A DNA stretch of 64,000 nt, from assembly GCF_019933235.1 (NCBI RefSeq), contig NZ_CP082945.1, forward strand, positions 2,852,001 to 2,916,000, in the 5' to 3' direction. Positions 54,084-64,000 of this stretch are shown one piece after another; position 1 is the stretch's first letter; every line of letters starts with the position of its first letter. The notes below the pieces were generated by a model that did no database searches, was not told the origin of the DNA, and saw only the letters and a list, made by a program, of their open reading frames with translations. The translations under genes and the position numbers were made by a program. The DNA comes from Streptomyces angustmyceticus (GTDB lineage Bacteria > Actinomycetota > Actinomycetes > Streptomycetales > Streptomycetaceae).

Positions 54084-55532
54084 ATGCCGGGCACGAGCGG
54101 CGGCGCGGGCGGCGCGGGGGCGGGCGGCGGGGCGGACACCGCCGCCGAGGGGATCCCGGGCGGCGGCGCGCCGGGGGCGCTGCGGCGGACGCTGACCTTC
54201 CGGGACCTGGTCGTCTACGGGCTGCTGTTCATCGCCCCGATGGCGCCGGTGGGGATCTTCGGCACCCTCCAGGCCGCCTCGCACGGCGCGGTCACCACCG
54301 TCTACCTCGTCGCGACGGCCGCGATGGCGTGCACCGCCTTCTCGTACGCCCAGATGGTGCGCGTCGCCCCGCGGGCCGGGGCGGTCTACACCTACGCCCG
54401 GGTGGGTCTGGGCGAGGGCGCCGGGTTCGTCGCCGGATGGATGGCGATGCTGGACTATCTGCTGGTTCCGGCGGTGGCGTACCTGTTCTCCGGGATCGCG
54501 CTGCACGCGCTGGTCCCTTCGGTGCACCCGTGGGTGTGGACGGCGCTGGCGGTGGCCGTGACCACGCTGCTGAACCTGTGGGGCGTGCGGACGGCGGCCC
54601 GGGTGGGCTTCGCGGTGCTGGCCATGGAGATCGTGGTGCTGGCGGTGTTCGTGGTGTCGGCGGTGGTCGTGCTGGCCGTACACGGGGCTCCGCGGGGCTG
54701 GACGGAGCCGCTGACCGGCGCGGGCGGGTTCTCGGTGCGGGCGGTGCTGTCCGCGGTGTCGGTGGCGGTGCTGTCCTATCTGGGCTTCGACGCGATCGCG
54801 TCGTTCGCGGAGGAGGTCGGGGGTCCGGCGGCCCCCGGGAGGGGCGGCCGGCCGGGGCCGGACCGGGTGGCGCGGGCGGTGCTCACCTGTCTGGCGGTCG
54901 CCGGTGTGCTGTTCGCGGCGCAGACCTATCTGGCGGCGCTGCTGATGCCGATGAGCGCGGCGGAGCTGGCGGCCCGGCCGGCCGAGCAGGGCGGCGCCTT
55001 CTACGCCACGGTCGACGCGTCGGTGGGCCGCTGGCTGCACGACCTGGTGGCGGCGAGCAAGGCCGTGGGCGCGGCGTTCGCGGCGCTGGCGGGGCAGGCG
55101 GCGGCCGGCCGGCTGCTGTTCGCGATGGCCAGGGACCGGCGGCTGCCCGGGGCGATGTCGGCGGTGGACCGGGGCAGCGGGGTGCCGCGCCGGGCGCTGC
55201 TGGGCGCGGCGCTGGTGACGCTGGTGGCGGCGGTGTGGGCGGCCCGCAGGGACGACGGGCTGGACCAGCTGTCGTCGGTCGTGAACGTGGGGGCGCTGAC
55301 CGCGTTCGGGCTGCTGCACGCGTCGGTGATCGGCTGGTTCTGGATCCGCCGGGCGGGCGGGCCACCGGGCGTGCTGCGGCATCTGGTGGTCCCGTTGCTG
55401 GGGCTGGCGGTGGTGGGCGCGGTGGTCGTCGAGGCGTCGGCCGCCGCGCGGGCCGTGGGCGGGGCCTGGCTGGCGGCGGGGGTGGTGGTGCTGGTGACGC
55501 AGCGCCGGAGACGGGGACGGGGGCGGGAGTGA
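54084..55532 (+). CDS. APC-family amino acid permease
   Basis: The 482-aa transporter is read from ATG 54084, behind GAGGAGG (4-nt spacing); a TTG at 54045 is an alternative. A Gly/Ala-rich N-terminus precedes about 12 helices. Helix 1 carries [14 protein letters not shown], the APC site, and helix 6 carries [14 protein letters not shown]. The substrate is unknown. The gene is divergent from ispH with 83 bp between starts. Confidence 0.9.
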   Translation: MPGTSGGAGGAGAGGGADTAAEGIPGGGAPGALRRTLTFRDLVVYGLLFIAPMAPVGIFGTLQAASHGAVTTVYLVATAAMACTAFSYAQMVRVAPRAGAVYTYARVGLGEGAGFVAGWMAMLDYLLVPAVAYLFSGIALHALVPSVHPWVWTALAVAVTTLLNLWGVRTAARVGFAVLAMEIVVLAVFVVSAVVVLAVHGAPRGWTEPLTGAGGFSVRAVLSAVSVAVLSYLGFDAIASFAEEVGGPAAPGRGGRPGPDRVARAVLTCLAVAGVLFAAQTYLAALLMPMSAAELAARPAEQGGAFYATVDASVGRWLHDLVAASKAVGAAFAALAGQAAAGRLLFAMARDRRLPGAMSAVDRGSGVPRRALLGAALVTLVAAVWAARRDDGLDQLSSVVNVGALTAFGLLHASVIGWFWIRRAGGPPGVLRHLVVPLLGLAVVGAVVVEASAAARAVGGAWLAAGVVVLVTQRRRRGRGRE

Positions 55533-55673
55533 CGGGAGCGACGGAGGGGACACCTGTGGGGGCGGCCGGGGGACGACCGGGGTGCGGGCCGGGTCGGCGA
55601 CGGCGGAGCCGTTCCCCGGCCACGGACCGCGCGAGTGCCGCCACTGTCGGTGCCCGCCGCTAGTCTCGCTCGT

Positions 55674-56909
55674 ATGGCTGTTTCTACGTCCCCGGAGACG
55701 CCGATCCCGGTCGGCGAGGTGTCCCGGCTCATCGGCGGTTGGATCGACCGGCTCGGCGCGGTGTGGGTCGAGGGGCAGATCACCCAGCTCTCGCGGCGCC
55801 CCGGCGCGGGGGTGGTCTTCCTGACGCTGCGCGACCCGTCGTACGACATCTCGGTGAGCGTGACGTGCTACCGCCAGGTCTTCGACAAGGTCGCCGACGT
55901 GGTCAGCGAGGGCGCCCGGGTGGTGGTGCACGCGAAACCGGAGTGGTACGCCCCGCGCGGCCAGCTCTCGCTGCGGGCCGCCGAGATCAAGCCGGTGGGG
56001 GTCGGCGAACTCCTCGCCCGCCTGGAGCAGTTGAAGAAGTCGCTGGCGGCCGAGGGGCTGTTCGCCGCGGACCGCAAGAGGCCGCTGCCCTTCCTTCCGC
56101 AGCTGATCGGGCTGGTCTGCGGCCGGGCGAGCGCCGCCGAGCGGGACGTCCTGGAGAACGCCCGGCACCGCTGGCCGGCCGTCCGCTTCGCGGTGCGCAA
56201 TGTGCCGGTGCAGGGCGTGCACGCGGTCCCGCAGGTGGTCGCCGCGGTCCAGGAGCTGGACGCGCTGCCCGAGGTGGACGTGATCATCGTGGCCCGGGGC
56301 GGCGGCAGCGTGGAGGACCTGCTGCCGTTCTCCGACGAGCAGCTCGTGCGGGCCGTGAGCGCGGCCGTGACGCCCGTCGTCTCGGCGATCGGCCACGAGC
56401 CGGACACCCCGCTGCTGGATCTGGTCGCCGACCTGCGCGCCTCGACGCCGACGGACGCGGCGAAGAAGGTGGTCCCGGACGTGGGCGAGGAGCTGGCCCG
56501 GGTCCGGCAGCTGCGGGAACGGGCGCTGCGTGCGATCGACGGCTTCCTGCAGCGCGAGGAGCGCGGCCTGGCCGGGGCCCTGCAGCGGCCGTGCATACAG
56601 CGTCCGCAGCGGATGGTCGAGGAGCGCGAGGAGCAGGTCACGGCGCTGCTGGAGCGCGGCAGGCGGACCCTGGGACATCTGCTGGACCGCGCCGACTCGG
56701 AGCTGTCGCACACCCTGGCCCGGGTGGTCGCGCTCTCCCCGAAGGCGACGCTGGAGCGCGGCTACGCGGTCCTGCAGAAACCGGACGGCACGGCCGTGCG
56801 CGCACCGGCCGAGGTCGGCGCGGACGAGACGCTGCGGGCCCGGGTGGCCGAGGGCGAGTTCCGGGTACGGGTGGACGGCGTCCCGGGCGCCGGCACACCC
56901 CCCGAATAG
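55674..56909 (+). CDS. xseA: Exodeoxyribonuclease VII large subunit
   Basis: The 411-aa large subunit of the ssDNA exonuclease. From ATG 55674 the OB-fold domain (about 8-110: [10 protein letters not shown]) is followed by the catalytic core with [15 protein letters not shown] and G-H-E-P-D-T-P. A long coiled coil ([11 protein letters not shown]) and the C-terminal [13 protein letters not shown] motif complete it. The small subunit gene follows after 29 bp. Confidence 0.95.
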   Translation: MAVSTSPETPIPVGEVSRLIGGWIDRLGAVWVEGQITQLSRRPGAGVVFLTLRDPSYDISVSVTCYRQVFDKVADVVSEGARVVVHAKPEWYAPRGQLSLRAAEIKPVGVGELLARLEQLKKSLAAEGLFAADRKRPLPFLPQLIGLVCGRASAAERDVLENARHRWPAVRFAVRNVPVQGVHAVPQVVAAVQELDALPEVDVIIVARGGGSVEDLLPFSDEQLVRAVSAAVTPVVSAIGHEPDTPLLDLVADLRASTPTDAAKKVVPDVGEELARVRQLRERALRAIDGFLQREERGLAGALQRPCIQRPQRMVEEREEQVTALLERGRRTLGHLLDRADSELSHTLARVVALSPKATLERGYAVLQKPDGTAVRAPAEVGADETLRARVAEGEFRVRVDGVPGAGTPPE

Positions 56910-56938
56910 GGCACGGACCAACTCTTAGGGTGGGAGAC

Positions 56939-57232
56939 ATGGCGAAGGCGAAGACGGACGGCGCGGCGGACACGGAGCAGGGCGCGGCGGCCGGGGCGGC
57001 GGCCCCCGTGGAGTCGGTGGACTCCACGCTGGGCTACGAGCAGGCGCGGGACGAGCTGATCGAGGTCGTCCGCAGCCTGGAGGCGGGCGGTACGACGCTG
57101 GAGGAGTCGCTCGCGCTGTGGGAGCGCGGCGAGGCGCTGGCGAAGGTCTGCCGCCGCTGGCTGGACGGCGCACGGGCACGGCTGGACGCGGCGCTGGCGG
57201 AGCCGGACGAGCCGGAGGCGGAGCGCGCATAG
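56939..57232 (+). CDS. xseB: Exodeoxyribonuclease VII small subunit
   Basis: The 97-aa protein is read from ATG 56939 behind GGGAGA. The first 30 residues are Ala/Gly-rich; the core helices [17 protein letters not shown] and [11 protein letters not shown] match XseB. Several XseB subunits clamp the coiled coil of XseA. The gene directly follows xseA, as in most bacteria. Confidence 0.94.
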   Translation: MAKAKTDGAADTEQGAAAGAAAPVESVDSTLGYEQARDELIEVVRSLEAGGTTLEESLALWERGEALAKVCRRWLDGARARLDAALAEPDEPEAERA

Positions 57233-57390
57233 GGGGCGGAGCGCGCCCGGCGACGGAGTTCGCCGGAAGCCCTCGCGGCCGGTCCCGGGGTCTCCGGAAG
57301 CCCTGGCGGCCCCGCGCGGCACTGCCGGTTCGGCCTCTCGCCCCCTCGGCAAGGCGAACCCTTGTGAACCCCCTCACAACACCCGCATTT

Positions 57391-57408
57391 TAGTTGAAGC
57401 TTAATCTA
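57391..57408. promoter_or_regulatory. 18-bp imperfect dyad in the A/T-rich upstream region of the nitroreductase gene
   Basis: The 18 bases from 57391 are symmetric at 14 of 18 positions around AAGCTT, within an A/T-rich stretch that contrasts with the surrounding G/C. The site lies about 104 bp upstream of the start at 57512. It resembles operators of MarR-type regulators; no such gene is adjacent. Confidence 0.45.
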
Positions 57409-57511
57409 TTTCCTCTACAGTATTTCCCGAATGACCCCTGTGGCGGCTACATGATCACTGGTGTCTGCACTGTCACAGAACCCGACCCAGCTCACTCACC
57501 GAGGTGCCCTT

Positions 57512-58105
57512 ATGTCTCTCGCCCTTGACACCGCCGCTCAGGACCTCCTGTTCCGGGAGGCCCAGACCGCCAACACGTTCACGGACGAGCCGGTGACGGA
57601 CGAGCAGGTCCAGGCCATCTACGACCTGGTGAAGTTCGGCCCGACCGCCTTCAACCAGACGCCGCTGCGGATAACCCTGGTCCGTTCCCAGGAGGCCCGT
57701 GAGCGCCTGGTCAACCACGCCATGGGCGCCAACGGCCCGAAGACCCTCAGCGCGCCGCTGACCGCGATCCTCTCCGTGGACCTGGACTTCCACGAGAAGC
57801 TGCCGCAGCTCTTCCCGCACGCCCCGGGCATCAAGGACGCCTTCTTCTCCGAGGCCGCGCGCCGCGAGGTGGCCGGCACCCAGAACGCCACCCTCCAGGC
57901 CGGCTACTTCATCGTCGGCGTCCGCGCCGCCGGCCTGGCCGCCGGCCCGATGACCGGCTTCGACTTCGCCGGCATCGACAAGGAGTTCTTCGGCGACGGC
58001 AAGCAGAAGGCGTTCCTCGTCATCAACATCGGCAAGCCGGGCGCCGACGCCTTCTTCCCGCGCTCCCCGCGGCTGGCCTTCGACGAGGCCGTCGCCACCG
58101 TCTGA
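57512..58105 (+). CDS. Nitroreductase-family protein, RutE/malonic semialdehyde reductase-like
   Basis: The 197-aa flavoprotein-type protein is read from ATG 57512 behind GAGGTG. The family segments F-G-P-T-A-F-N-Q-T-P, N-A-T-L-Q-A-G-Y-F and G-P-M-T-G-F-D match RutE-type reductases that use NAD(P)H to reduce malonic semialdehyde or similar toxic aldehydes. No other rut pathway gene is nearby, so a detoxification role is more likely here than pyrimidine breakdown (inference). The A/T-rich promoter with a dyad suggests inducible control. Confidence 0.88.
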   Translation: MSLALDTAAQDLLFREAQTANTFTDEPVTDEQVQAIYDLVKFGPTAFNQTPLRITLVRSQEARERLVNHAMGANGPKTLSAPLTAILSVDLDFHEKLPQLFPHAPGIKDAFFSEAARREVAGTQNATLQAGYFIVGVRAAGLAAGPMTGFDFAGIDKEFFGDGKQKAFLVINIGKPGADAFFPRSPRLAFDEAVATV

Positions 58106-58126
58106 GCGGACCCGCCCGCACCACGC

Positions 58127-58165
58127 ACGAGGCCGCCGCACCCCTCCCGGGTGCGGCGGCCTCGT
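58127..58165. terminator. Bidirectional hairpin between the nitroreductase and DUF4245 genes
   Basis: A perfect 17-bp stem (58127-58143 with 58149-58165) and a 5-nt loop lie between two convergent stop codons. On the + strand a T-containing run follows. Confidence 0.8.
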
Positions 58166-58180
58166 CGGTTTCGCCGGCGC

Positions 58181-58717
58181 TCAGCTCTTCTTCGCGACCA
58201 GCGCGGCGGCCAGGTCGGCGAGCCGTCCGTAGGGCGCGGTGCCGGTGACGACGGTGGTCACCCCGGGCTCCTCGCGGACCAGCGCGTTGTACTTGTCGCC
58301 CTTGTAGCGGTCCCACTTCTTGCTGCCGACGGCCTGCTTGCCCTCGGCCTTGGCCGCGCCGAGCGTGACCTCCTGGATGAACTTCCGCGGCACGGCGTCG
58401 CTCTGCTCGACGGCCGCGTACTGCTGCTCCGGGTCGAGCAGGCCCAGATGCCAGGCGCCGCCCTTGCCGTCCTCGCTCGCCTTGTACGACACGGAGGTGG
58501 CGCGCCAGGTCTTGGGCAGCCCCTCGGGCGCGGCGACCGCGTAGGGCGCCGCCCGCCGGGCCGTGATCAGTTCGACGCGGTAGTCGACCGTCTTGACCGC
58601 GTTCTTCGCCGCGTCCGCGCTCTCGTCGTGCGGGATGAAGATGTAGATCGCCCCGACGAGGATGCCGATCACCGCCAGCGACAGGACCATGTCCCGCACC
58701 GTTTGCCTGCCTCGCAT
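58181..58717 (-). CDS. DUF4245 membrane-anchored protein
   Basis: The 178-aa protein is read from ATG 58717, with GCAGG upstream; a GTG at 58726 is possible. A single membrane helix (about 10-28: M-V-L-S-L-A-V-I-G-I-L-V-G) is followed by the extracytoplasmic DUF4245 domain (Y-R-V-E-L-I-T-A, W-H-L-G-L-L, G-D-K-Y-N-A-L-V-R-E). The family is found throughout actinobacteria next to glpX; the function is unknown. It is divergent from glpX. Confidence 0.85.
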   Translation of the reverse strand: MRGRQTVRDMVLSLAVIGILVGAIYIFIPHDESADAAKNAVKTVDYRVELITARRAAPYAVAAPEGLPKTWRATSVSYKASEDGKGGAWHLGLLDPEQQYAAVEQSDAVPRKFIQEVTLGAAKAEGKQAVGSKKWDRYKGDKYNALVREEPGVTTVVTGTAPYGRLADLAAALVAKKS

Positions 58718-58953
58718 ACCTGCCACGCCCCTATGGTCCCCCATCCCCGGCGCGGCCCCGACAGGCCCCCCGGCAAAGGCCCTGACCTGCGAGGACAACC
58801 ACGCGACCGGCCGCCCGGCGGGTGCTCATGCGTAGGGCCCTCTGCTCATTTTGGCGGCCTGGAGATACTGTGAACCTCCGGGGGAAACCCCCGCACCCCC
58901 GCACAGCCACCCTCATTCCCTCACGGCCGTCGCCGTTCAGAAAGGTGCGCTCG

Positions 58954-59985
58954 ATGAGCGAGCATCATCTCCCGTCCCAGCTCGAGGTCAGCCCCGAGGC
59001 CCCGGACCGCAACCTCGCCCTGGAGCTCGTCCGGGTCACCGAGGCCGGTGCCATGGCGTCGGGCCGCTGGGTGGGGCGAGGTGACAAGAACGGCGCGGAC
59101 GGCGCGGCGGTCAAGGCGATGCGCGCCCTGATCCACACCGTCTCGATGGACGGCGTCGTGGTCATCGGGGAGGGCGAGAAGGACAACGCCCCGATGCTCT
59201 ACAACGGCGAGCGCGTGGGCGACGGGACCGGCGCGGAGTGCGACGTGGCCGTGGACCCGGTGGACGGGACGACGCTGACCGCCAAGGGCATGGCGAACGC
59301 GGTGTCCGTGATGGCGGTGGCCGAGCGCGGCTCGATGTTCGACCCGTCCGCGGTCTTCTACATGGACAAGCTCGCCACGGGCCCGGAGGCGGCGGACTTC
59401 GTCGACATCACGGCGCCGGTGGCGGTGAACATCAAGCGGATCGCCAAGGCGAAGAAGTCCGCGGTCGAGGACGTCACCGTCGTCATCCTGGACCGGCCCC
59501 GCCACGAGGGCCTGGTCAAGGAGGTCCGGGAGGCCGGGGCCCGGATCAAGTTCATCGCCGACGGCGACGTCGCCGGCGCGATCATGGCGGCCCGCGAGGG
59601 CACCGGCGTGGACCTGCTGCTGGGAATCGGCGGTACGCCCGAGGGCATTATCGCGGCCTGTGCGCTGAAGTGCCTGGGCGGCGCCTTCCAGGGCAAGCTG
59701 TGGCCCAAGGACGACGAGGAGCGGCAGCGGGCGCTGGACGCCGGGCACGACCTGGACAAGGTGCTGGAGATCGGCGACCTGGTCCGCGGCGACAACGTCT
59801 TCTTCGTCGCCACCGGCATCACCGACGGCGAACTGCTGCGCGGGGTGCGCTACCGCGCCGAGAACGCCTACACCCAGTCCCTGGTGATGCGCTCCAAGTC
59901 CGGCACCATCCGCCAGATCGACTCCCAGCACCGGCTGTCCAAGCTGCGTGCGTACAGCTCGGTGGACTTCGAGCGCCCCAGCTAG
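58954..59985 (+). CDS. glpX: Class II fructose-1,6-bisphosphatase
   Basis: The 343-aa Li-sensitive, metal-dependent phosphatase of gluconeogenesis. From ATG 58954 (AAAGGTG upstream) the metal-binding elements [17 protein letters not shown] and D-G-D-V-A-G are present. The substrate segment Y-M-D-K-L-A and the C-terminal E-N-A-Y-T-Q-S are complete. Actinobacteria usually rely on GlpX as their main FBPase. It is followed by a strong bidirectional hairpin. Confidence 0.95.
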   Translation: MSEHHLPSQLEVSPEAPDRNLALELVRVTEAGAMASGRWVGRGDKNGADGAAVKAMRALIHTVSMDGVVVIGEGEKDNAPMLYNGERVGDGTGAECDVAVDPVDGTTLTAKGMANAVSVMAVAERGSMFDPSAVFYMDKLATGPEAADFVDITAPVAVNIKRIAKAKKSAVEDVTVVILDRPRHEGLVKEVREAGARIKFIADGDVAGAIMAAREGTGVDLLLGIGGTPEGIIAACALKCLGGAFQGKLWPKDDEERQRALDAGHDLDKVLEIGDLVRGDNVFFVATGITDGELLRGVRYRAENAYTQSLVMRSKSGTIRQIDSQHRLSKLRAYSSVDFERPS

Positions 59986-60027
59986 CGGCGCGCGGGCCGG
60001 CCTGTGCAACCGGCCCGCCCGCCCACG

Positions 60028-60068
60028 CACTTCGCCCCCGCCGGAGAAGCTCCGGCGGGGGCGAAGTG
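60028..60068. terminator. Strong bidirectional hairpin between glpX and the whiB-like gene
   Basis: A 19-bp perfect stem (60028-60046 with 60050-60068) with only a 3-nt loop lies about 40 bp past the glpX stop, between the two convergent genes. Confidence 0.8.
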
Positions 60069-60135
60069 GCCCATACGCCCTGGGGTGCGTCCTGCTGGGG
60101 GGTGCGTCCTATGGGCCGAAGCCTCGCGCGGCCGC

Positions 60136-60495
60136 TCAGCCCGCCGCAGGCATGTGCGCGGCGCGCTGGAGTTCGCTCTCCCGGCGCCGCCGGCGGGTCA
60201 GGACGACCCGGCGCTCGGCCGCGGTCAGGCCGCCCCAGACGCCGTACGGCTCGGGCTGGAGCAGCGCGTGCTCCCGGCACTCGACCATCACGGGGCAGCG
60301 GGCGCAGACCCGCTTCGCGGCCTCTTCTCTGGCCAGGCGCGCGGCGGTCGGCTCCTTGGACGGGGCGAAGAACAGCCCGGCTTCGTCCCGGCGGCACACC
60401 GCCTCCGAATGCCAGGGGCCGGCCTCGTCACGAGCAGGCACTTGCTGGGACGGGACGACAGCGGCATCCTGCAGGGGCTGTTGCGGTAGCAGCAC
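60136..60495 (-). CDS. WhiB-family iron-sulfur regulator
   Basis: The 119-aa protein is read from GTG 60495, with CAGGAG 6 nt upstream; a TTG at 60501 overlaps that site. Four cysteines spaced as C then C-x-x-C then C (A-V-C-R-R-D, V-C-A-R-C-P-V, E-C-R-E-H) bind a 4Fe-4S cluster. The turn G-V-W-G-G and the basic tail R-R-V-V-L-T-R-R-R-R-R complete the Wbl signature. WhiB-like proteins bind the main sigma factor and respond to redox or NO. Which Wbl this is cannot be fixed by sequence alone. Confidence 0.93.
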   Translation of the reverse strand: MLLPQQPLQDAAVVPSQQVPARDEAGPWHSEAVCRRDEAGLFFAPSKEPTAARLAREEAAKRVCARCPVMVECREHALLQPEPYGVWGGLTAAERRVVLTRRRRRESELQRAAHMPAAG

Positions 60496-60722
60496 GGTCA
60501 ACTCCTGACGACGGCTTCGGCGAGAGAATCACCCTTGCCCGTCTCGCTGCGCACGGCCTTTTCGCACCCCGCAGCCGTACGAGAGACGATGCACCAGCCC
60601 TACCCGCTGTACGCACGCTTATGCACACCGTGGCGATCGTGCGACAAGGAGAAAATCGCGGGTGACGCCCCTGCTGGGCGGGGCACCCGCGCCGCGGCGG
60701 TGTCCGCGCGCCTTCCCCGGCC

Positions 60723-61604
60723 TCAGCCCCCCATGCCCTTGCGGAACCGGTCACGGCGCTCACGGCGCTCGGCGTGCAGCCGCTCGTGCCATTCGCGCCG
60801 GTCCTCGCGCAGTTGGTGGTGCCGCTCACGCCGCTCCTCGCGCAGCTCGTGGCGGAGTTCGCGGTGCCCGTCGCGCAGACGGTCGCGCAGGTCGCGGATC
60901 CAGGCACCGCGCTTGGGCCTGGCCTCCACGCTGCCCAGCACGGCGAAGCCGTTGACGACAACCTGCGGGGCGTCGGCGTCCTCGGAGTCGTGCGACTCGA
61001 CCTCGAAGCTGCCCAGAATGCCGGAGCCGCTGCTGCGCAGCGTGATGTTCTCCGGCACCCGGATCTCGACGCTGCCGAAGACGGCCGTGACGTTGATCTG
61101 GACCTGCCGCTGCGGGAAGACGGCCTCGGTCAGGTCGATCTCGACGCTGCCGAAGAGCGCGAAGGCGTTGATCCGCGCGGGCGCCCGCCAACGGCCCTTG
61201 CGCGCGGAGGCGCTGAAGATCGCGACGAGGTTCTGGTCAGGGCCCGGAGTGCCGGCGCCGGGGGCGTACGCGTCCCGGTCCTGCCGGGCGCGGCCGGCGC
61301 CGGACGCGGGGAGGTCGCGGATGACGGGCTCCAGTTCGCCCATCGTCTTGGCGCGGTAGACCGTGTCGATCCGCTCGGCGTGCTCCTCCGGGTCCAGCCG
61401 GCCCTCGGCCAGCGCCTCGCGGAGGATCTCGGCGACCCGGTCGCGGTCCGCGTCGGACGCCCGGAGGTCGCCCTCGGCCACCGCGGGCGGCGCGGTCGCC
61501 GTCTTGGTCATGTTCACCGGCTGCCGGTCCTGCCGCCGGCCCTGCTGCTCCAGCGGTCCGGGCGGGTTCTCGGGGCCCGGTCGTCCCCCGTTGTCTGCGT
61601 CCAC
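60723..61604 (-). CDS. DUF1707 / LiaF-like protein with a highly charged C-terminus
   Basis: The 293-aa protein is read from GTG 61604. Residues about 45-100 are a DUF1707 domain (L-R-A-S-D-A-D-R-D-R-V-A-E-I-L). Residues about 130-235 are beta-rich cell-wall-active-antibiotic response (LiaF-type) repeats, visible as three F-G-S-V-E-like strands. The final 55 residues are almost entirely Arg, Glu and His (R-E-L-R-H-E-L-R-E-E-R) and should form a single long charged helix. DUF1707 proteins of actinobacteria may respond to cell envelope stress (family inference). It is divergent from the fumarase gene. Confidence 0.85.
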   Translation of the reverse strand: MDADNGGRPGPENPPGPLEQQGRRQDRQPVNMTKTATAPPAVAEGDLRASDADRDRVAEILREALAEGRLDPEEHAERIDTVYRAKTMGELEPVIRDLPASGAGRARQDRDAYAPGAGTPGPDQNLVAIFSASARKGRWRAPARINAFALFGSVEIDLTEAVFPQRQVQINVTAVFGSVEIRVPENITLRSSGSGILGSFEVESHDSEDADAPQVVVNGFAVLGSVEARPKRGAWIRDLRDRLRDGHRELRHELREERRERHHQLREDRREWHERLHAERRERRDRFRKGMGG

Positions 61605-61792
61605 CGGCTCAGCGTATCGAAACGCGATAGATCGCGACTAGGGCCTGTGGGCAAAGTCCCGCCCTTCCCGGAAGGCGGCGCCGGCGGCGACTGAGCCTTA
61701 CCTCACAGCGGCGTCCGCGCGCCGGGGTTCTACGCTGTGGAGGCGCTGCCGTAGAAGCCAGCCGGACCTCTCCGAGTAAGGAATGACCTTCG

Positions 61793-63466
<1,674 letters not shown>

Positions 63467-63495
63467 CGCACCCGGTCTCACCGGCGGAACCCCCG

Positions 63496-63526
63496 CAGAG
63501 CCCCTGACGTGATGTCAGGGGCTCTG
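63496..63526 (+). terminator. Intrinsic terminator of the fumarase gene
   Basis: Bases 63496-63508 pair perfectly with 63514-63526 (13 bp) around a 5-nt loop, followed by TTCTT, 30 bp past the stop codon. Confidence 0.8.
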
Positions 63527-63676
63527 TTCTTGACGCCGTCCCGCAGTGGGCCGGAATCCGCAGTGTCCGGGCCCCGCCCTGTTTTCCTGTCTTGGAAACT
63601 CGAACCCCTTGCGCCTGCGGTCGGTTGCTCACGAGCATCAACCACGACGCGACGCAACAGGCCAGGAAGGGAACGC

Positions 63677-63874
63677 ATGAAGGTCACCAAGCTTGTGAGT
63701 ACCTGCGACCTCAAGGACTGCCCGACCATCTATGCCACCGACCGAGGAACTCTGCTGGTACAGGGGGAGACCCCCGGTGACCACGGGTTAAGGGTTCCCG
63801 CACACGAAAATCTCGTCGAGATCCCTGAACAACTCGTCATCGACCTGGTCCGGAAGGGATTTCGTGGCGCCTAA
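63677..63874 (+). CDS. Small conserved-looking protein paired with a DUF6879 gene, 65 aa
   Basis: Read from ATG 63677 behind GGAAGGGA. It contains C-D-L-K-D-C, a strand-rich middle (G-T-L-L-V-Q-G-E) and an amphipathic end (L-V-E-I-P-E-Q-L-V-I-D-L-V). It resembles the short proteins placed before DUF6879 genes in Streptomyces, and it overlaps the next start by 11 nt. The role is unknown; such pairs often follow XRE regulator genes, but none is seen here because the window ends. Confidence 0.8.
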   Translation: MKVTKLVSTCDLKDCPTIYATDRGTLLVQGETPGDHGLRVPAHENLVEIPEQLVIDLVRKGFRGA

Positions 63875-64000
63875 GACTCTCGGCGAAATGTTCGGCGCCT
63901 TCGAACGGGAGGCGTTCCGACTGGAAACCCTGAACGACTACAGCAAGTCGGGGAACGTGAACGCCTATAGAACGTTCCTTGCCGGGAAACCGCAGCCGGC
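63864..64000 (+). CDS. DUF6879 family protein, truncated by the window end
   Basis: GTG 63864 lies 11 nt inside the preceding gene. The 45 visible codons read M-A-P-K-T-L-G-E-M-F, then F-E-R-E-A-F-R-L-E-T, then Y-R-T-F-L-A-G-K-P, the characteristic start of DUF6879 proteins. The stop lies beyond 64000. Function unknown. Confidence 0.75.
   Translation, partial: MAPKTLGEMFGAFEREAFRLETLNDYSKSGNVNAYRTFLAGKPQP

Noticed and set aside
53997..56921. Open frame of 974 codons on the minus strand
   Set aside because: Antisense to the APC permease and xseA genes; no protein-like features.

Overview
The window is 64 kb of high-GC chromosome from a Streptomyces or close relative. The signs are the extreme G/C bias at third codon positions, frequent GTG starts, a WhiB-like protein, a BipA/TypA GTPase, a DUF1707/LiaF-like protein, a SpoIIE-type phosphatase with an RsbW-like kinase domain, class I fumarase beside class II fructose-bisphosphatase (GlpX), a polyphosphate glucokinase, and a terminal small-protein/DUF6879 pair. 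No rRNA, tRNA, integrase, transposase or CRISPR array was found.

Layout. 0-4 kb: a small membrane protein, an S9 dipeptidyl peptidase and a multi-pass membrane protein. 4.3-21 kb: peptide import. Two complete five-gene oligopeptide ABC operons (one on +, order C-A-B-D-F; one on -, order A-B-C-D-F) converge on a shared terminator, followed by typA and an orphan 791-aa peptide-binding lipoprotein. 21.4-25.5 kb: a coiled-coil protein and an sdhCAB operon of the Sdh1 type. 25.5-36.5 kb: SpoIIE phosphatase and HATPase regulators, NUDIX, a 59-aa SPOR-like protein, an APC permease, a GntR/UTRA regulator, a PIG-L deacetylase, a methyltransferase, and an exported beta-carbonic anhydrase homologue that lacks one zinc cysteine.

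36.5-50 kb is accessory. It holds an Uma2 nuclease-like gene, an AAA ATPase with a nuclease-like C-terminus, an XRE regulator broken by a 7-bp duplication, and a tightly coupled operon of a TIR-domain protein, a large protein with a degenerate P-loop, a membrane protein and a small helical protein. After it comes a WXG100-type polymorphic toxin with a YwqJ-like deaminase tip, a SUKH immunity gene, an orphan deaminase module, a second SUKH gene and a broken LysR gene. The toxin block lies between two imperfect 65-bp direct repeats, one of which contains the 3' end of ychF, so it looks like an island inserted at ychF.

50-64 kb returns to core genes: ychF, a DUF6542 membrane protein, ppgK, ispH, an APC permease, xseA-xseB, a RutE-like nitroreductase, a DUF4245 protein, glpX, a whiB-like gene, a DUF1707 protein and class I fumarase. 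It ends in a truncated DUF6879 gene.

The most promising unusual system is the 40.7-44.8 kb operon. The C-terminus of the TIR protein and the N-terminus of the next protein share a 16-residue motif (V-N-x-P-x-G-P-V-N-x-x-x-G-H-Q-Y). That is the layout expected of an effector and a sensor that pair through a homotypic, possibly amyloid-like, signalling motif in anti-phage defence.
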